64,000 bases of DNA from Sulfitobacter sp. OXR-159 (GTDB lineage Bacteria; Pseudomonadota; Alphaproteobacteria; Rhodobacterales; Rhodobacteraceae): contig NZ_CP139712.1 of NCBI RefSeq assembly GCF_034377145.1, positions 25,081 to 89,080 on the forward strand. The letters are read 5' to 3'. Below the pieces are notes generated by a model, which saw only the letters and a program-made list of their open reading frames with translations, ran no database searches and was not told where the DNA came from. Shown piece by piece: positions 43,674-53,842 of this stretch (position 1 is the stretch's first letter; each line of letters starts with the position of its first letter). The position numbers were made by a program, and so were the translations under genes.

Positions 43674-46019
43674 ATGGCCACGGACCAAGAACATCATCAC
43701 GACATGACGCGCACCTCGACCGCATCAGACCCAGATACAGCGACCGACCCGGTGTGCGGCATGACCGTCGAGATAGACGAAGACACGCGCAGTGCCGAGT
43801 ATGATGGAGAGGTCTTTCATTTCTGCTCGGAAAACTGCGAAACCAAGTTTGGCAAAGACCCATTTTACTATGCGTCGGGAAACGCCCAAAAGACACCAGC
43901 ACATGGCGAGGCCGGTACGCAATGGACCTGCCCGATGCATCCGCAAATCCTGAAGGATGAGCCCGGGTCCTGTCCGATCTGCGGCATGGCGCTTGAACCG
44001 ATGCTTCCATCGGACGAGCCGTCAGAAGAGTTGTCCGATTTCACAACACGCATGTGGATCAGCGCGGCAGCCGCCGTTCCGCTGGTTATCCTGACGATGG
44101 GTGAACTGGTCGGCCTACCTGTGCGGGAATGGATCGGACATCAGACGGCTGTCTACATCGAATTCGTCCTCGCAACCCCGATCATTCTCTGGGCGGCTCT
44201 TCCCTTCTTCAAAAGGGGGTGGGAATCGATCAGGAATATATCGCCGAACATGTGGACCCTGATCGCGCTTGGCGTCGGGGCTGCCTATATCTATTCGCTT
44301 GCCGCAACATTCCTGCCCGGCATTTTCCCCGAAGCGTATCGAAACGGCCAAAGCGTCGGGACATATTACGAAGCTGCGGTTGTGATCGTTGCGCTGATCT
44401 TTGTCGGTCAGGTGCTCGAGTTGCGCGCCCGCGAACGGACGGGTGATGCCATCCGTGCATTGCTCGATCTCGCACCAAAAACGGCGCGGCGGATCCTGCC
44501 GGACGGGACGGAATATGACGCACCTCTCGAACACATTGTTGAGGGTGACAGGTTGCGGGTACGCCCCGGCGACAGCATACCCGTCGATGCCGAGGTCCTC
44601 GAAGGGCATTCATCTATCGACGAAAGTATGATCACCGGAGAGCCGTTGCCGGTCGAGAAAACACAAGGCGACCGGGTCACAGGCGGCACGATCAACAAGA
44701 ACGGCACATTGGCGATCCGGGCCACACAGGTCGGTGCGGACACGGTCCTGTCCCAGATCGTGGACATGGTGGCAGGTGCAAAGCGGTCGCGCGCGCCGAT
44801 TCAGGGTCTGGCGGACCGGGTATCGTCCGTCTTTGTTCCGACGGTTGTCGTCATTGCGATCATATCCTTCGTTGTCTGGCTGTTCTTAGGGCCCGATCCC
44901 GCGCTCGCCTTCGCTGTTACTGCAGCCGTATCCGTTCTTATCATTGCTTGCCCCTGTGCCTTGGGCCTTGCGACGCCCATTTCGATCACAACGGCGGCGG
45001 GCCGCGGGGCACAGGCTGGCGTTCTGATCAAAGACGCCGAAGCACTGGAACGCATGGCGCGTGTCGATACCGTCATCGTTGACAAGACCGGAACACTCAC
45101 CGAAGGGCGCCCCAAGCTGACAGACGTGGTGCCCACGGGGGACAAGGCTGAAAATGACCTGCTGACAATGGCTGCGGCCCTCGAACGGGGCTCCGAACAT
45201 CCGCTGGCCGAAGCAATAGTCGAGGGTGCGCTGGCACGGGGGCTGACGCTTCCGAACGCAACGGAATTCGAAGCCGTGACTGGCAAGGGCGTGAAAGGCA
45301 TGGTCGATGGCCAGGTCGTGGCACTTGGGAATCCCGCCATGATGGCAGAGATCAACGTTGACGCTTCGATTGCGGAATTTGCTGCGGACGACCTTCGTGA
45401 ATCTGGAAAGACAGCAATGCTTGTGGCGATAGATGGCACTTTTGCCGGCATTGTCGCTGTTGCCGATCCCATCAAGGAGTCCACGGCAGCCGCCATCGAT
45501 GACCTTCATCGCCTCGGTCTCAGGGTCATAATGGCAACCGGTGACAATCAGAAAACCGCCGAAGCCGTCGCCGCAAAGCTGGGTATTGATGAAGTCCACG
45601 CAGGCGTCTTGCCCGAAGACAAGAAGGCATTGGTGGACTCCCTCAGACAAGAAGGGGCCCGGATCGCCATGGCAGGAGACGGCGTGAACGATGCCCCTGC
45701 CCTGGCGGCGGCTGATGTGGGCATTGCGATGGGCACCGGTGCCGACGTTGCCGTGGAAAGCGCAGGCATCACCCTTCTGGGTGGTGATCTTGTCGGCATC
45801 GTGCGTGCGCGCCGATTGGCAAAGGCAACGGTGCGAAACATCAAGCAGAACCTGTTTTTTGCCTTCGCCTACAATACCGCAGGTGTGCCCATCGCGGCTG
45901 GTATTCTCTACCCGTTTTTCGGCCTTCTTCTGTCGCCGATGATCGCCGCCGCCGCGATGAGCCTGTCTTCGGTCTCCGTCATTAGCAATGCACTGCGGCT
46001 GCGACGGGTACGGCTTTAG
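43674..46019 (+). CDS. Copper P1B ATPase with YHS and heavy-metal-binding domains
   Basis: The 781-residue protein has an N-terminal His-rich start (EHHHD), a YHS-type domain ([24 protein letters not shown]), a zinc-ribbon-like heavy-metal-binding domain ([24 protein letters not shown]), then the P1B core with [18 protein letters not shown] and [10 protein letters not shown]. No HMA domain is present. This layout is found in CopA2/SilP-like pumps that load or export Cu/Ag. It has its own CueR-type promoter. YHS domains may accept metal from a chaperone. Confidence 0.9.
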   Translation: MATDQEHHHDMTRTSTASDPDTATDPVCGMTVEIDEDTRSAEYDGEVFHFCSENCETKFGKDPFYYASGNAQKTPAHGEAGTQWTCPMHPQILKDEPGSCPICGMALEPMLPSDEPSEELSDFTTRMWISAAAAVPLVILTMGELVGLPVREWIGHQTAVYIEFVLATPIILWAALPFFKRGWESIRNISPNMWTLIALGVGAAYIYSLAATFLPGIFPEAYRNGQSVGTYYEAAVVIVALIFVGQVLELRARERTGDAIRALLDLAPKTARRILPDGTEYDAPLEHIVEGDRLRVRPGDSIPVDAEVLEGHSSIDESMITGEPLPVEKTQGDRVTGGTINKNGTLAIRATQVGADTVLSQIVDMVAGAKRSRAPIQGLADRVSSVFVPTVVVIAIISFVVWLFLGPDPALAFAVTAAVSVLIIACPCALGLATPISITTAAGRGAQAGVLIKDAEALERMARVDTVIVDKTGTLTEGRPKLTDVVPTGDKAENDLLTMAAALERGSEHPLAEAIVEGALARGLTLPNATEFEAVTGKGVKGMVDGQVVALGNPAMMAEINVDASIAEFAADDLRESGKTAMLVAIDGTFAGIVAVADPIKESTAAAIDDLHRLGLRVIMATGDNQKTAEAVAAKLGIDEVHAGVLPEDKKALVDSLRQEGARIAMAGDGVNDAPALAAADVGIAMGTGADVAVESAGITLLGGDLVGIVRARRLAKATVRNIKQNLFFAFAYNTAGVPIAAGILYPFFGLLLSPMIAAAAMSLSSVSVISNALRLRRVRL

Positions 46020-46038
46020 TCGCAAACTAAGGAGATAG

Positions 46039-46968
46039 ATGATGGCAGGCGGACATCAGGGGCATATGCCGTCCGGCGGCAAGGGGCTGGCGATATCAGC
46101 CTAGTTGACCGGCATCTATTTTGTGATTGAACTGGCGATTGGCCTATGGACAGGGTCAATCGCGGTCATCTCCGACGCGTTCCATACCTTTTCGGCCGTG
46201 GGCGGTGTGCTGGTCGCCATTGTCGCGGCGCGTATGGCGTTGCGTCCGGCGGATGAAGAGCGGAGCTTTGGCTGGGCGCGCGCCGAAATCATCGGCGCCC
46301 TTGTGAATGGCGGCTTCTTGCTGGCCATGGCGGTTGTTGTCATCGCGATGGCTGCCATGCGCATGTCTGCGCCAATTGATCTTCCAACGGGTCCGATGCT
46401 GATTGCGGCTGCCGGGGGGCTCTTTACGGAGTTCATTTCGCTTGCGCTGATCTGGAAGCAAAGCAAGGAAGATCTGAACACGAAGGGAGCGTTCTGGCAT
46501 ATCATCCAGACCTTTGTTGGCAGTCTGTTGATCATCGTGACCGCCCTCGCAATCGAATTCACCGGGTTTCTGCTGATCGACCCGCTGCTTGGCATGGCGT
46601 TCGGGTTTGTCCTGCTATGGGCGAGCTGGGGATTGCTGAAAGAAGCGGCGCATCTTTTGATGGAAGGCACGCCTCCCGAAGTGAGTCTGCCTGAAATCAA
46701 ACGTACCCTTGAAGAACTGCACGAGGTTTCCGATGTTCACCATATTCATGCCTGGGCGCTGACAAGTGGCAAGCATGTCTTCTCCGCGCATCTGCGTGTC
46801 ACAGATCAAGAAGAGGTCCTGCAAACCGCCTACGACATGCTGCGTAAGGACTTCGGGTTCTTTTTCGCAACCCTGCAGATCGAAACACGGTGCTTCGACG
46901 AAAGCGGCGCTGAGGCAATCGACCTTTCAGCGGCGAGCAGTAAGACAGGGCATAACGGCGATCTTTGA
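46039..46968 (+). pseudogene. CDF cation exporter interrupted by an amber codon
   Basis: From the ATG at 46039 (GGAG upstream) the frame reads MMAGGHQGHMPSGGKGLAI, then SA and a TAG at 46102-46104 where CDF homologues have Trp, then an intact CDF: TGIYFVIELAIG, GSIAVISDAFHTFSAV, ADEERSFGWARAEIIGA and a cytoplasmic domain with VHHIHAWALTSGKHVFSAHL. A single TGG-to-TAG change explains it. Re-initiation at TTG 46105 would give a protein missing only 22 residues, so partial function is possible. It follows the ATPase by 19 bases. Confidence 0.7.
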
Positions 46969-47085
46969 AAACAGGTCATCGTCGCGGGCAGCAATTCTCA
47001 TTGTTATCGGGCAAGCGAAATACCCGCCAAGCTTTGCTACCGCACCTTTTGTTATCTCGAACCGGGCATGGTCCGGCTGATCCAT

Positions 47086-47652
47086 TCAGGGGCGCAAATG
47101 ATACGTTCCCCGGGTCGGATTTGCGATCCGGCCATCATTCACAAGCTTTCGCAAGGCCCGATAGGTGGCCTCGTGCGAAAGGTGCAGCGCGCTGGCAAAA
47201 TCGACAACGGAGCTTTCAAGCAGGCCCGCCACCATACCGGCATAGACCCGTTCTTCTGCGCGGCGGATGCCTACGATCTCAAGCGCCTGACGTTGCGCTT
47301 GTATCTGCTGTGCCGCTTGCCGCGCATAGGCGCGTGCAAAATCCGGATCTGCAAAGGCAGACAAGACCGCCGCTTTGTCGATCTGTACAAACGCCCCAGC
47401 CTCCGCCACGACCGCATCGCAGTGGTATCTATCCGAAAACACCGATGCTTCGGCAAGGCTCATCCCGGGCTCGGCACGGTAGATGATAAATCGTTCGCCA
47501 TCCGGGCCGACACGCTCAAGATGAACGCGCCCGCACTTAACAACATAAAGGCCGCAGGTCCGCGCGCCCTGACGAAAGACCGTATCCCCTGCGGCCCTCG
47601 TCAGCGGACGCAAGGCGGAGGGCGGTATGAGATTATAGGGTTCAGGCATCAT
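47086..47652 (-). CDS. Crp/Fnr-family regulator
   Basis: About 188 residues: cyclic-nucleotide-binding-like beta barrel (GDTVFRQGARTCGLYVVKCGRVHLER, ASVFSDRYHCDAVV) and a winged HTH (DFASALHLSHEATYRALRKLVNDG). Several Cys lie in the barrel, but no N-terminal FNR Fe-S motif is seen. An FNR-type palindrome overlaps its own start. It is divergent from an exported unknown protein. Copper-linked regulators of this type are known in Roseobacters only by context, so the signal is unknown. Confidence 0.75.
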   Translation of the reverse strand: MMPEPYNLIPPSALRPLTRAAGDTVFRQGARTCGLYVVKCGRVHLERVGPDGERFIIYRAEPGMSLAEASVFSDRYHCDAVVAEAGAFVQIDKAAVLSAFADPDFARAYARQAAQQIQAQRQALEIVGIRRAEERVYAGMVAGLLESSVVDFASALHLSHEATYRALRKLVNDGRIANPTRGTYHLRP

Positions 47653-47668
47653 ATGATCCAAATCATAT
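47651..47668. promoter_or_regulatory. FNR/Crp-type palindrome between two divergent genes
   Basis: ATATGATCCAAATCATAT is a perfect palindrome with core TGAT-N4-ATCA (47654-47665), the FNR half-site pattern. It touches the start of the Crp/Fnr gene and lies about 60 bases before the divergent ATG at 47726, so autoregulation plus activation of the neighbour is likely. Confidence 0.7.
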
Positions 47669-47725
47669 TTCAGGGTCCGATCAGGTACTAGGCTGAATCC
47701 GAATACACTCAGGAAAGGCTGGTCC

Positions 47726-48245
47726 ATGCGACTGATACCCGTTCTCTTCGCTGTCTTGCTTGCGACACCCGTTACGCCGCAACAAATGCATTCATCCATG
47801 GGTCACGCGTCCGACGCCCCAGGAAACCGGCCAGTCCGCCTTCGCCGCATTGGCCGAAATAGTTGTGCTGCTCCAGGCCGATCCCGAAACCGATTGGGGC
47901 GCCGTCAATATCGACAAACTGAGGGACCATCTGGTCGATATGGACCTTTTGACACGAAAGGCAGAGGTCACCCGCATTCTGCGGCCCGACGGGGCACGGT
48001 TCGAAGTGCGTGGCAGCCCGCGTGTCCTGTCGGCCATCAACACAATGGTTCCCGCCCATGCACCGTTCCTTGCCGGTGAAACAGGCTGGAGTGTTGCGTC
48101 AGAAGAAATGGAGGATGGTGTCGCACTGATCGTGGGTGGCGATGGTGAACAAATACAGGGCCTTGGTTTCTTTGGTCTGACAATCGGTGTACATCATCAA
48201 GAGCACCATCTGATGATTGCGAAAGGACGCAAGCCGCATCATTGA
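47726..48245 (+). pseudogene. Exported protein of unknown family with a frameshift
   Basis: The ATG at 47726 (AGGAAAGG upstream) begins a signal peptide (MRLIPVLFAVLLATPVTPQ) and MHSSMGHASDA. One extra C in the CCCC run near 47818 then shifts the frame. In the next frame the mature protein continues (ETGQSAFAALAEIVVLLQADPETDW, then HHQEHHLMIAKGRKPHH). With one base removed it would be about 172 residues, with His/Met-rich ends suggesting metal binding. I do not recognise the family. Confidence 0.55.
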
Positions 48246-48314
48246 GCACGCGCCCAAGGCTCATATGCGGACCCAGGCCGCAATGGTCACTTCGCCAACA
48301 CTACGCTCGGATAT

Positions 48315-49244
48315 TCACAAAGAATCTGATGTCGACACCAGATCCGCAGAATTAACCGTCACACGCCTGCGGGACCATACGATCAGGGCCGCGCCAAGGA
48401 TAATCATCGGCAACGACAGCAGTTGGCCCATTGTCAGCCCATAGCCCGCCCAATGAACCGCATGTCCAATCGGGTTGTCCTGCGTGACGAACTGCATATC
48501 AGGCTGCCGGAAGAACTCGACAAGGAACCTTGCGCTTCCGTATCCCGCCAGGAACAGGCCAGTAAGGCTTCCGGGAAAGCGCAGCCAACCGCGTTTCCAG
48601 GCCAGAAAGATCAGGACCGAGCCAAGCAGGATACCCTCCAGAAGAGCCTCATAAAGCTGGGACGGATGGCGGCCACACAGGCCCACGACGCCCGCACAGG
48701 ACTGGGCCGCCTCGCCGGGGAATGCCACCGCCCAGGGCACATCGGTCGGACGGCCCCAAAGCTCGTTATTGGTGAAGTTGGCCAGCCGACCGAGGAAAAG
48801 ACCCGGTGGTGTTGCAACAGCGAGCAGATCCGCCGTTGATAGAACGGGTGCGCCGTTGCGATAGCAAAAAAGCAAGGTGGCCACGACCACGCCGAAAAAG
48901 CCGCCATGAAATGACATACCACCCTGCCAGACCATGAAGATTTCGACGGGGTTCTGAAAATAGTACTGAGGTTGATAGAAAAGCACGAACCCCAGCCTGC
49001 CCCCCACGATCACGCCCAGAATGATCCATGTCAGCAGGTCTTCCAGTTGCTTGGGTTGCAGCGGCGGCGCCCCGGCCCCCCAGACTGACGAAGAGCGGAC
49101 CAATGCGACACAGATGCGCCAGCCGATAAGGAGGCCAACAATATAGGCCAGCGCATACCAACGCAGGGCAAAGCGGAACGATCCGATATCAACGGCAAAA
49201 ATCTCTGTTCCGATGTCAGGAAATTGGATAATCGAAGTCAGCAT
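48315..49244 (-). CDS. lgt: Prolipoprotein diacylglyceryl transferase
   Basis: The 309-residue membrane protein has the Lgt signature [26 protein letters not shown] and [12 protein letters not shown]. Lgt attaches diacylglycerol to lipobox cysteines. A second lgt on an accessory replicon, with lspA elsewhere in the window, points to support for the cluster's own lipoproteins. Nothing else on its strand is adjacent. Confidence 0.9.
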   Translation of the reverse strand: MLTSIIQFPDIGTEIFAVDIGSFRFALRWYALAYIVGLLIGWRICVALVRSSSVWGAGAPPLQPKQLEDLLTWIILGVIVGGRLGFVLFYQPQYYFQNPVEIFMVWQGGMSFHGGFFGVVVATLLFCYRNGAPVLSTADLLAVATPPGLFLGRLANFTNNELWGRPTDVPWAVAFPGEAAQSCAGVVGLCGRHPSQLYEALLEGILLGSVLIFLAWKRGWLRFPGSLTGLFLAGYGSARFLVEFFRQPDMQFVTQDNPIGHAVHWAGYGLTMGQLLSLPMIILGAALIVWSRRRVTVNSADLVSTSDSL

Positions 49245-49703
49245 TCTTTGTTACCTTTGCCTGTTTCACACAAGGCCACATTTTGTTTCCCGCAACGGAC
49301 GTTGGCGCGTTCAACCCTGTTGTCCCCAGCCCAAAGCGCTGTGGTGAATGTGCCATCCTTGCGTGCGGGAGTCGGTTCCGTTGAACCAGAGATGACGCAC
49401 ATCGGCACCCGCGTCCATGTGTTCAGGCGCTTGTATCCCATGAGTTTTGTACTTGTTTGTAACGGTTGGAAGCTCCGCCGCCTACTGGATCCGTCCGTCG
49501 CGGGAAATCAGCCGATCAAGGTCGCGCTCCATGATCTGAATTCGCTCCCGCGTCCTGCAACGACCATTGCGCAACCACATCTATGATCACGGATATGTTC
49601 ATTGAAGTTGCGCGCGCCCGGCACAATTCAACGGATCATGACGGCACATAATGGTGATAACCGGGATCAAAGCAGGACCAGCGGCATCGCAAAAGGAGTT
49701 CAG
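49245..49703. other. Intergenic region between lgt and the DUF3047 gene, with one regulator box
   Basis: TTTGTACTtgTTTGTAAC at 49446-49463 is a tandem-octamer box pointing right, two bases before TTGGAA. On the minus strand a 32-codon frame (ending RERIQIMERDLDRLISRDGR-like) near 49490-49585 looks like the C-terminal scrap of a coiled-coil protein. Nothing else is recognisable. Confidence 0.45.
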
Positions 49704-50369
49704 ATGTTTATACGGTCCCTCGCAGCGACACTTTTCATCGCTTTTGTTGCATTAGCTGCAAACGCCCCGCCCCTCTATGCGCAAGGAAAGACAATTCCAT
49801 TCGATGGAAGCTGGAAAGAACAGGGCCTCTTGCGGCTCTTTTCGAACGAGTACGGCCTGCAAGGTCGGCGGCTGGACGTGATTTCCGATGGCACGGTTTC
49901 GGTTCTCTGGCGTCCGGTCAGCGCAGCCCTTGGCACCGCAAAGGCAGCAATGTGGGAATGGTCCGTCACGCAGGGTGTTAAGGGAACCGACCTCACACGG
50001 CGCGGCGGCGATGATCGCAATCTTGCTTTGTACTTCATATTCGTCGATCCGCAGACCGCAAGCACGCTTGGCCGAACAACGGCGCGCAAATTGCTGCGTG
50101 ATCCCAATACGCGGGCGCTGGTTTATGTCTGGGGTGGCAATCATGCGAAAGGCGCATTGCTGAACAGCCCCTACTCGACGGGTCTCAAATCGAAAATTCT
50201 GCAAACGGCGCAAACCGGCAACTTCACCGAGAATGTGAACCTGGATCGCGATTTCGTGCGTGCGTTCGGGGACATGCCAAAGGTTCTGGTCGGTCTTGCG
50301 GTGACAGCCGACAGCGATGATACCGACGGAAAGATCCTTGCGGCCATTCAGGACCTGCAGATACGTTAG
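49704..50369 (+). CDS. DUF3047 exported protein
   Basis: An AAAGGAG site precedes ATG 49704. Signal peptide to about residue 27, then a DUF3047 domain (TIPFDGSWKEQGLLRLFSNEYG, LWRPVSAALGTAKAAMWEWSV, and a C-terminal VLVGLAVTADSDDTDG). Relatives are periplasmic and of unknown role. It precedes the broken multicopper oxidase by about 130 bases. Confidence 0.7.
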   Translation: MFIRSLAATLFIAFVALAANAPPLYAQGKTIPFDGSWKEQGLLRLFSNEYGLQGRRLDVISDGTVSVLWRPVSAALGTAKAAMWEWSVTQGVKGTDLTRRGGDDRNLALYFIFVDPQTASTLGRTTARKLLRDPNTRALVYVWGGNHAKGALLNSPYSTGLKSKILQTAQTGNFTENVNLDRDFVRAFGDMPKVLVGLAVTADSDDTDGKILAAIQDLQIR

Positions 50370-50497
50370 GTGCTCTCCGGTATTCCGCCAAACCTGGGCG
50401 CCGATCTGCAATGTATCAATATATCTCGCCGGGACGCCCTTCCGCAACGGTGGGGGATGTGGGTTGCAGGCCCCAGAAACGGAATACACGGAAACCC

Positions 50498-51782
50498 ATG
50501 CTTAAGCGTCTTCAGATGATGGTTGCGCTTGGCGCAGCCACGCTCCCCCTGCCCCTGAGTGCGGCTTCGGTGCCTGTCACCCTGACGCCCGGCCTTCACC
50601 CGGATCGGGTCGCGGGACATTGCAATGCTTGGATTCAATGGCACCTGTCCCGGCCCCGAAATCAGACAGCGCCAGAACGATATTCTGCGGGCGCGGGTGG
50701 AAAACGGGCTGGAGGACGGGACCCTCGTACACTGGCATGGCATTCGGTTGCCCAACGCGATGGACGGCGTAAACGTGCTGACACAGGATGTCATCATCCC
50801 GAATGAGGGTTACGAGTACCGGTTTCCGGTTTCCGGTTCCCGATGCCGGAACCTACTGGTATCACTCCCACTACCTTTCCTACGAACAGGTCGCCCGCGG
50901 ACTGTTCGGCCCCTGATCGTCGAAGAACCTGCCCCGCCAGACGTGGATCAGGACATCACGGCCATCCTCTTCGACATTCGGCTTGATGACACCGGCCAGT
51001 TCGACATGGAATTCGACCGCGCTGATTTCATAACAGCAGGTAGGCTGGGGAACTTGATGACCACCTTCCTGTCGTCTGAGCAGGCGCGGCTGGGGGATCA
51101 CATCCGGTTGCGTCTGATCAATCCGACACCGGATCGCATTTTCGAGATACGTATCGACGGGCTGACGGGCTTTTGTGTGGCCTATGACGGGATGCCGCTG
51201 CCCGAGCTGGTTTCGCTGGGCAATCTAAAACTCGCACCGGCGCAGCGCATCGACATCATCGCAGATGTGACGGGTGATGTGATCCTAAGAGAAACCGTGC
51301 CTTCGGGTGGCGAGGAACTGGGGGGCATTATGTTGAACGGTCAGCGACAAATCCGGTCTGCGCCGATAGCTCCCCTCCCCGCGAACCTCGTGCCCGCGCC
51401 CGGAGAGATCACGCAAACGGCAGATCTCTTCATGCAAGGCGGTGCCGGGGACGGCGCGCACGGCGGGTTCGGGGGCTGGGCCTTCAACGACGTGAGCGGT
51501 CTGCCGAACAAACCGCTGATTTCGGCAAGACGTGATGAAGCAGTGCAGGTGCGGATGGTGAACGACACTGCTTTTCCGCACGGTATCCACCTGCATGGCC
51601 ACCATTTCTGGGAAACCGATCAGAATGGTGCGCGAACCCACCTTCGCGACACGACCCTCGTAGCGCCGGGCGAGACGATGACGATTGTGTGCGTACTCGA
51701 CAATCCCGGCGCGTGGATGCTGCACTGCCATATGCTGAGCCATCAGGCTGATGGCATGGCGACCTGGATGCAAGTCAGCTGA
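50498..51782 (+). pseudogene. Multicopper oxidase with several small indels
   Basis: A signal peptide starts at 50498 (MLKRLQMMVALGAATLPLPLS). Near 50615 the frame shifts and the oxidase continues (MLGFNGTCPGPEIR, LVHWHGIRLPNAMDGVN). Around 50825 a 7-bp tandem duplication (GGTTTCCGGTTTCC) pushes the WYHSH copper motif out of frame, and a 1-base loss in a C run near 50915 restores it. The rest, with HGIHLHGHHFWE and [13 protein letters not shown], is intact. The product would lack one T2/T3 ligand motif. Sequencing error cannot be excluded for the single-base events. Confidence 0.75.
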
Positions 51783-51865
51783 GGTCGGAGCGGTGGTTGC
51801 GCCAACCGTTGACGCGAAGCTGTGCCACAACGGGATATCGCTCTTAACAACAAGCACAGGCCCGT

Positions 51866-51883
51866 CATACAAAAGTTTACATG
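51866..51883. promoter_or_regulatory. Weak tandem-octamer box (inverted) before the sialidase-like gene
   Basis: CATACAAAagTTTACATG matches the reverse complement of the box less well than the others. It lies 70 bases before the next start. Confidence 0.3.
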
Positions 51884-51951
51884 GCACTCGCCAAAATTTG
51901 CCTATGCTCAGGTTGTGAATGACGCTGGTCTGATAATCGGAAAGGTGCGCA

Positions 51952-53196
51952 ATGCCATCAAAAATCCATTCTGGCGTGATTGTGGCCCATCTGTTCATGG
52001 GCATGACGGCGGGCATGGTCCTTGCCGAGCCATTGGAGTTCGCCGACCTAGACCCACCGGTCGGGAACAATGCGCAGGAACCCACCCTGTTCGCACTGCA
52101 GGATGATCGGGTCCTGCTGGGTTGGACCGAACCACACCCTGCCGGGTTTGCGGTAAAATTGTCGGTCCTTGAAGACGCAGAATGGAGCGCGGCCCGCACT
52201 GTTACCGTGTCCGACGAACTCTTCGTGAACTGGGCCGATTTTCCGTCCGTTGTTGCGCTTGATGACGGTACCTTTGCGGCTCACTGGCTGTGGGAAAATT
52301 CCAAAAACGACTATGCCTATGACGTCAAGATCTCTCTTTCGCCGGATGAGGGCCTGACATGGAGCGCACCGATAACGCCACATGATGATCGGTCGGTTAG
52401 CCAACACGGTTTTGTCACGCTCCAGCCGCTCGAAGACGGTTCCTTGATGTCTGTCTGGCTTGACGGACGCGCATATGACAAGCCGCTTTTCACCAGCGCA
52501 GCCAGCAACTACCCGGATGCAATGCAGTTGCGCGCAACCCGGATCACGCCCGAAGGTACGCGAACCGATGATGTTCTTGTCGATGCGCAGACCTGTTCAT
52601 GCTGCCAGACGTCCGCCGCATCGCTGGACGATGGCACCGTCCTTGTCGCATACCGCGACAGAACAGATGCGGAAATCAGGGATATATCTGTCGTAAGACA
52701 CCAAGGCGGCATGTGGTCAGAACCAACAAACGTCCACAATGACGGCTGGGAAATCTCCGGCTGCCCGGTCAATGGCCCCGCCATCGCGACCGCCGGTCAA
52801 ACAGCCGCCGTGGCCTGGTTCACGGCTGCAAATGACAAGCCGGAAGTCAAGGTTGCGTTCTCTTCCGATGGTGGCAGAAATTTTGGCGATCCGGCGAAAG
52901 TCAGCCTCGGGATTCCCGCCGGTCGGGTCGATATTCTCATGCTGGACCCTCAGACTGCGTTCGTGACGTGGGTCGAATGGGCAAATGAGAGCGAGGTGAT
53001 CCTTGCTTGCCAGATCACAACCGGTCAGCAGTGTAAGGACCTGCAACTGATTGCGCGAAACAACGGCGCAGGTTCGGTCAACTTCCCGCGCACGGCGCGA
53101 ACGAATGAAGGGGTTTACCTGTCGTGGACACAGCCCAGCAACTCGGATGATCCGGAACCGAGTTCGACTATACGCACGGTTTTCGCTTCCTATTGA
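51952..53196 (+). CDS. Exported sialidase-fold (six-bladed propeller) protein
   Basis: Signal peptide to about residue 25, then repeats containing Asp-box-like turns (SLSPDEGLTWSAP, SSDGGRNFGDP), typical of sialidase/neuraminidase-fold propellers. Catalytic Arg-triad residues are not clear, so enzyme activity is doubtful. A CSCCQTS motif in the middle could bind Cu or form disulfides. It follows the broken oxidase and is probably under the same copper control. Confidence 0.65.
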   Translation: MPSKIHSGVIVAHLFMGMTAGMVLAEPLEFADLDPPVGNNAQEPTLFALQDDRVLLGWTEPHPAGFAVKLSVLEDAEWSAARTVTVSDELFVNWADFPSVVALDDGTFAAHWLWENSKNDYAYDVKISLSPDEGLTWSAPITPHDDRSVSQHGFVTLQPLEDGSLMSVWLDGRAYDKPLFTSAASNYPDAMQLRATRITPEGTRTDDVLVDAQTCSCCQTSAASLDDGTVLVAYRDRTDAEIRDISVVRHQGGMWSEPTNVHNDGWEISGCPVNGPAIATAGQTAAVAWFTAANDKPEVKVAFSSDGGRNFGDPAKVSLGIPAGRVDILMLDPQTAFVTWVEWANESEVILACQITTGQQCKDLQLIARNNGAGSVNFPRTARTNEGVYLSWTQPSNSDDPEPSSTIRTVFASY

Positions 53197-53239
53197 AGGT
53201 TTCCGGACGAAAGCTGATGGTTCTTTCGCTTGGCTCACA

Positions 53240-53842
53240 TCAGGAGTGGGTCCAACGATCACCGTCAACAAGAATTGCATTTCCTGCAATAGAGCTACCG
53301 GCAAATGACGGTGATTTCTCATCCATAGTGACTGGTCTCTGGCCCGGAAATTGTAGCGTGCCACGCTTTTTCATGATCCCGGTCCCGAGCATATGACCCA
53401 CCAGCGCTACCCAGGCAATGCCGGTGAAATTCAGAAAGAAGGGAAGATCTGCGACAGAAGTAGTGCCCCCGATGGCCAACACCCACAGGCCGAACCCATA
53501 AATCGCCGAGGGCAAAAACCAGTTCGTCTGCCCCGCGATACGGTGCCAAATTGGTCTAAAGACGAACAACCAACCGACGGGATAGCCAATCAGGCCAACA
53601 AGATAAAAATGTACGAAATATCCTGCGAAATCACCGTTCGGCAGACCAAGGCTGCCGAGTAAGCTCCTCGCTAGCCCGTGCGGTGACAACCGCGAAAAGC
53701 CCAAGCCCGGGCTGATGATCTGACCCAACAGATCGAACGCGACGGTCGCAAAGAAACCTGCGACGAACATTAACCCTAAAGTTCGGGCGTTGAATGCGGG
53801 TAGTGAACCTGTTGTGCGAGAATCAGTATCAACTGTATTCAT
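53240..53842 (-). CDS. Four-helix membrane protein of unknown function
   Basis: The 200-residue protein has about four helices (near 22-42, 70-92, 105-128, 135-155) and a soluble tail. GLMFVAGFFATVAFDLLGQ and FVHFYLVGLIGYPVGWLF suggest a small conserved membrane family, but I cannot name it. It converges on the sialidase-like gene and ends the copper cluster. Confidence 0.55.
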   Translation of the reverse strand: MNTVDTDSRTTGSLPAFNARTLGLMFVAGFFATVAFDLLGQIISPGLGFSRLSPHGLARSLLGSLGLPNGDFAGYFVHFYLVGLIGYPVGWLFVFRPIWHRIAGQTNWFLPSAIYGFGLWVLAIGGTTSVADLPFFLNFTGIAWVALVGHMLGTGIMKKRGTLQFPGQRPVTMDEKSPSFAGSSIAGNAILVDGDRWTHS

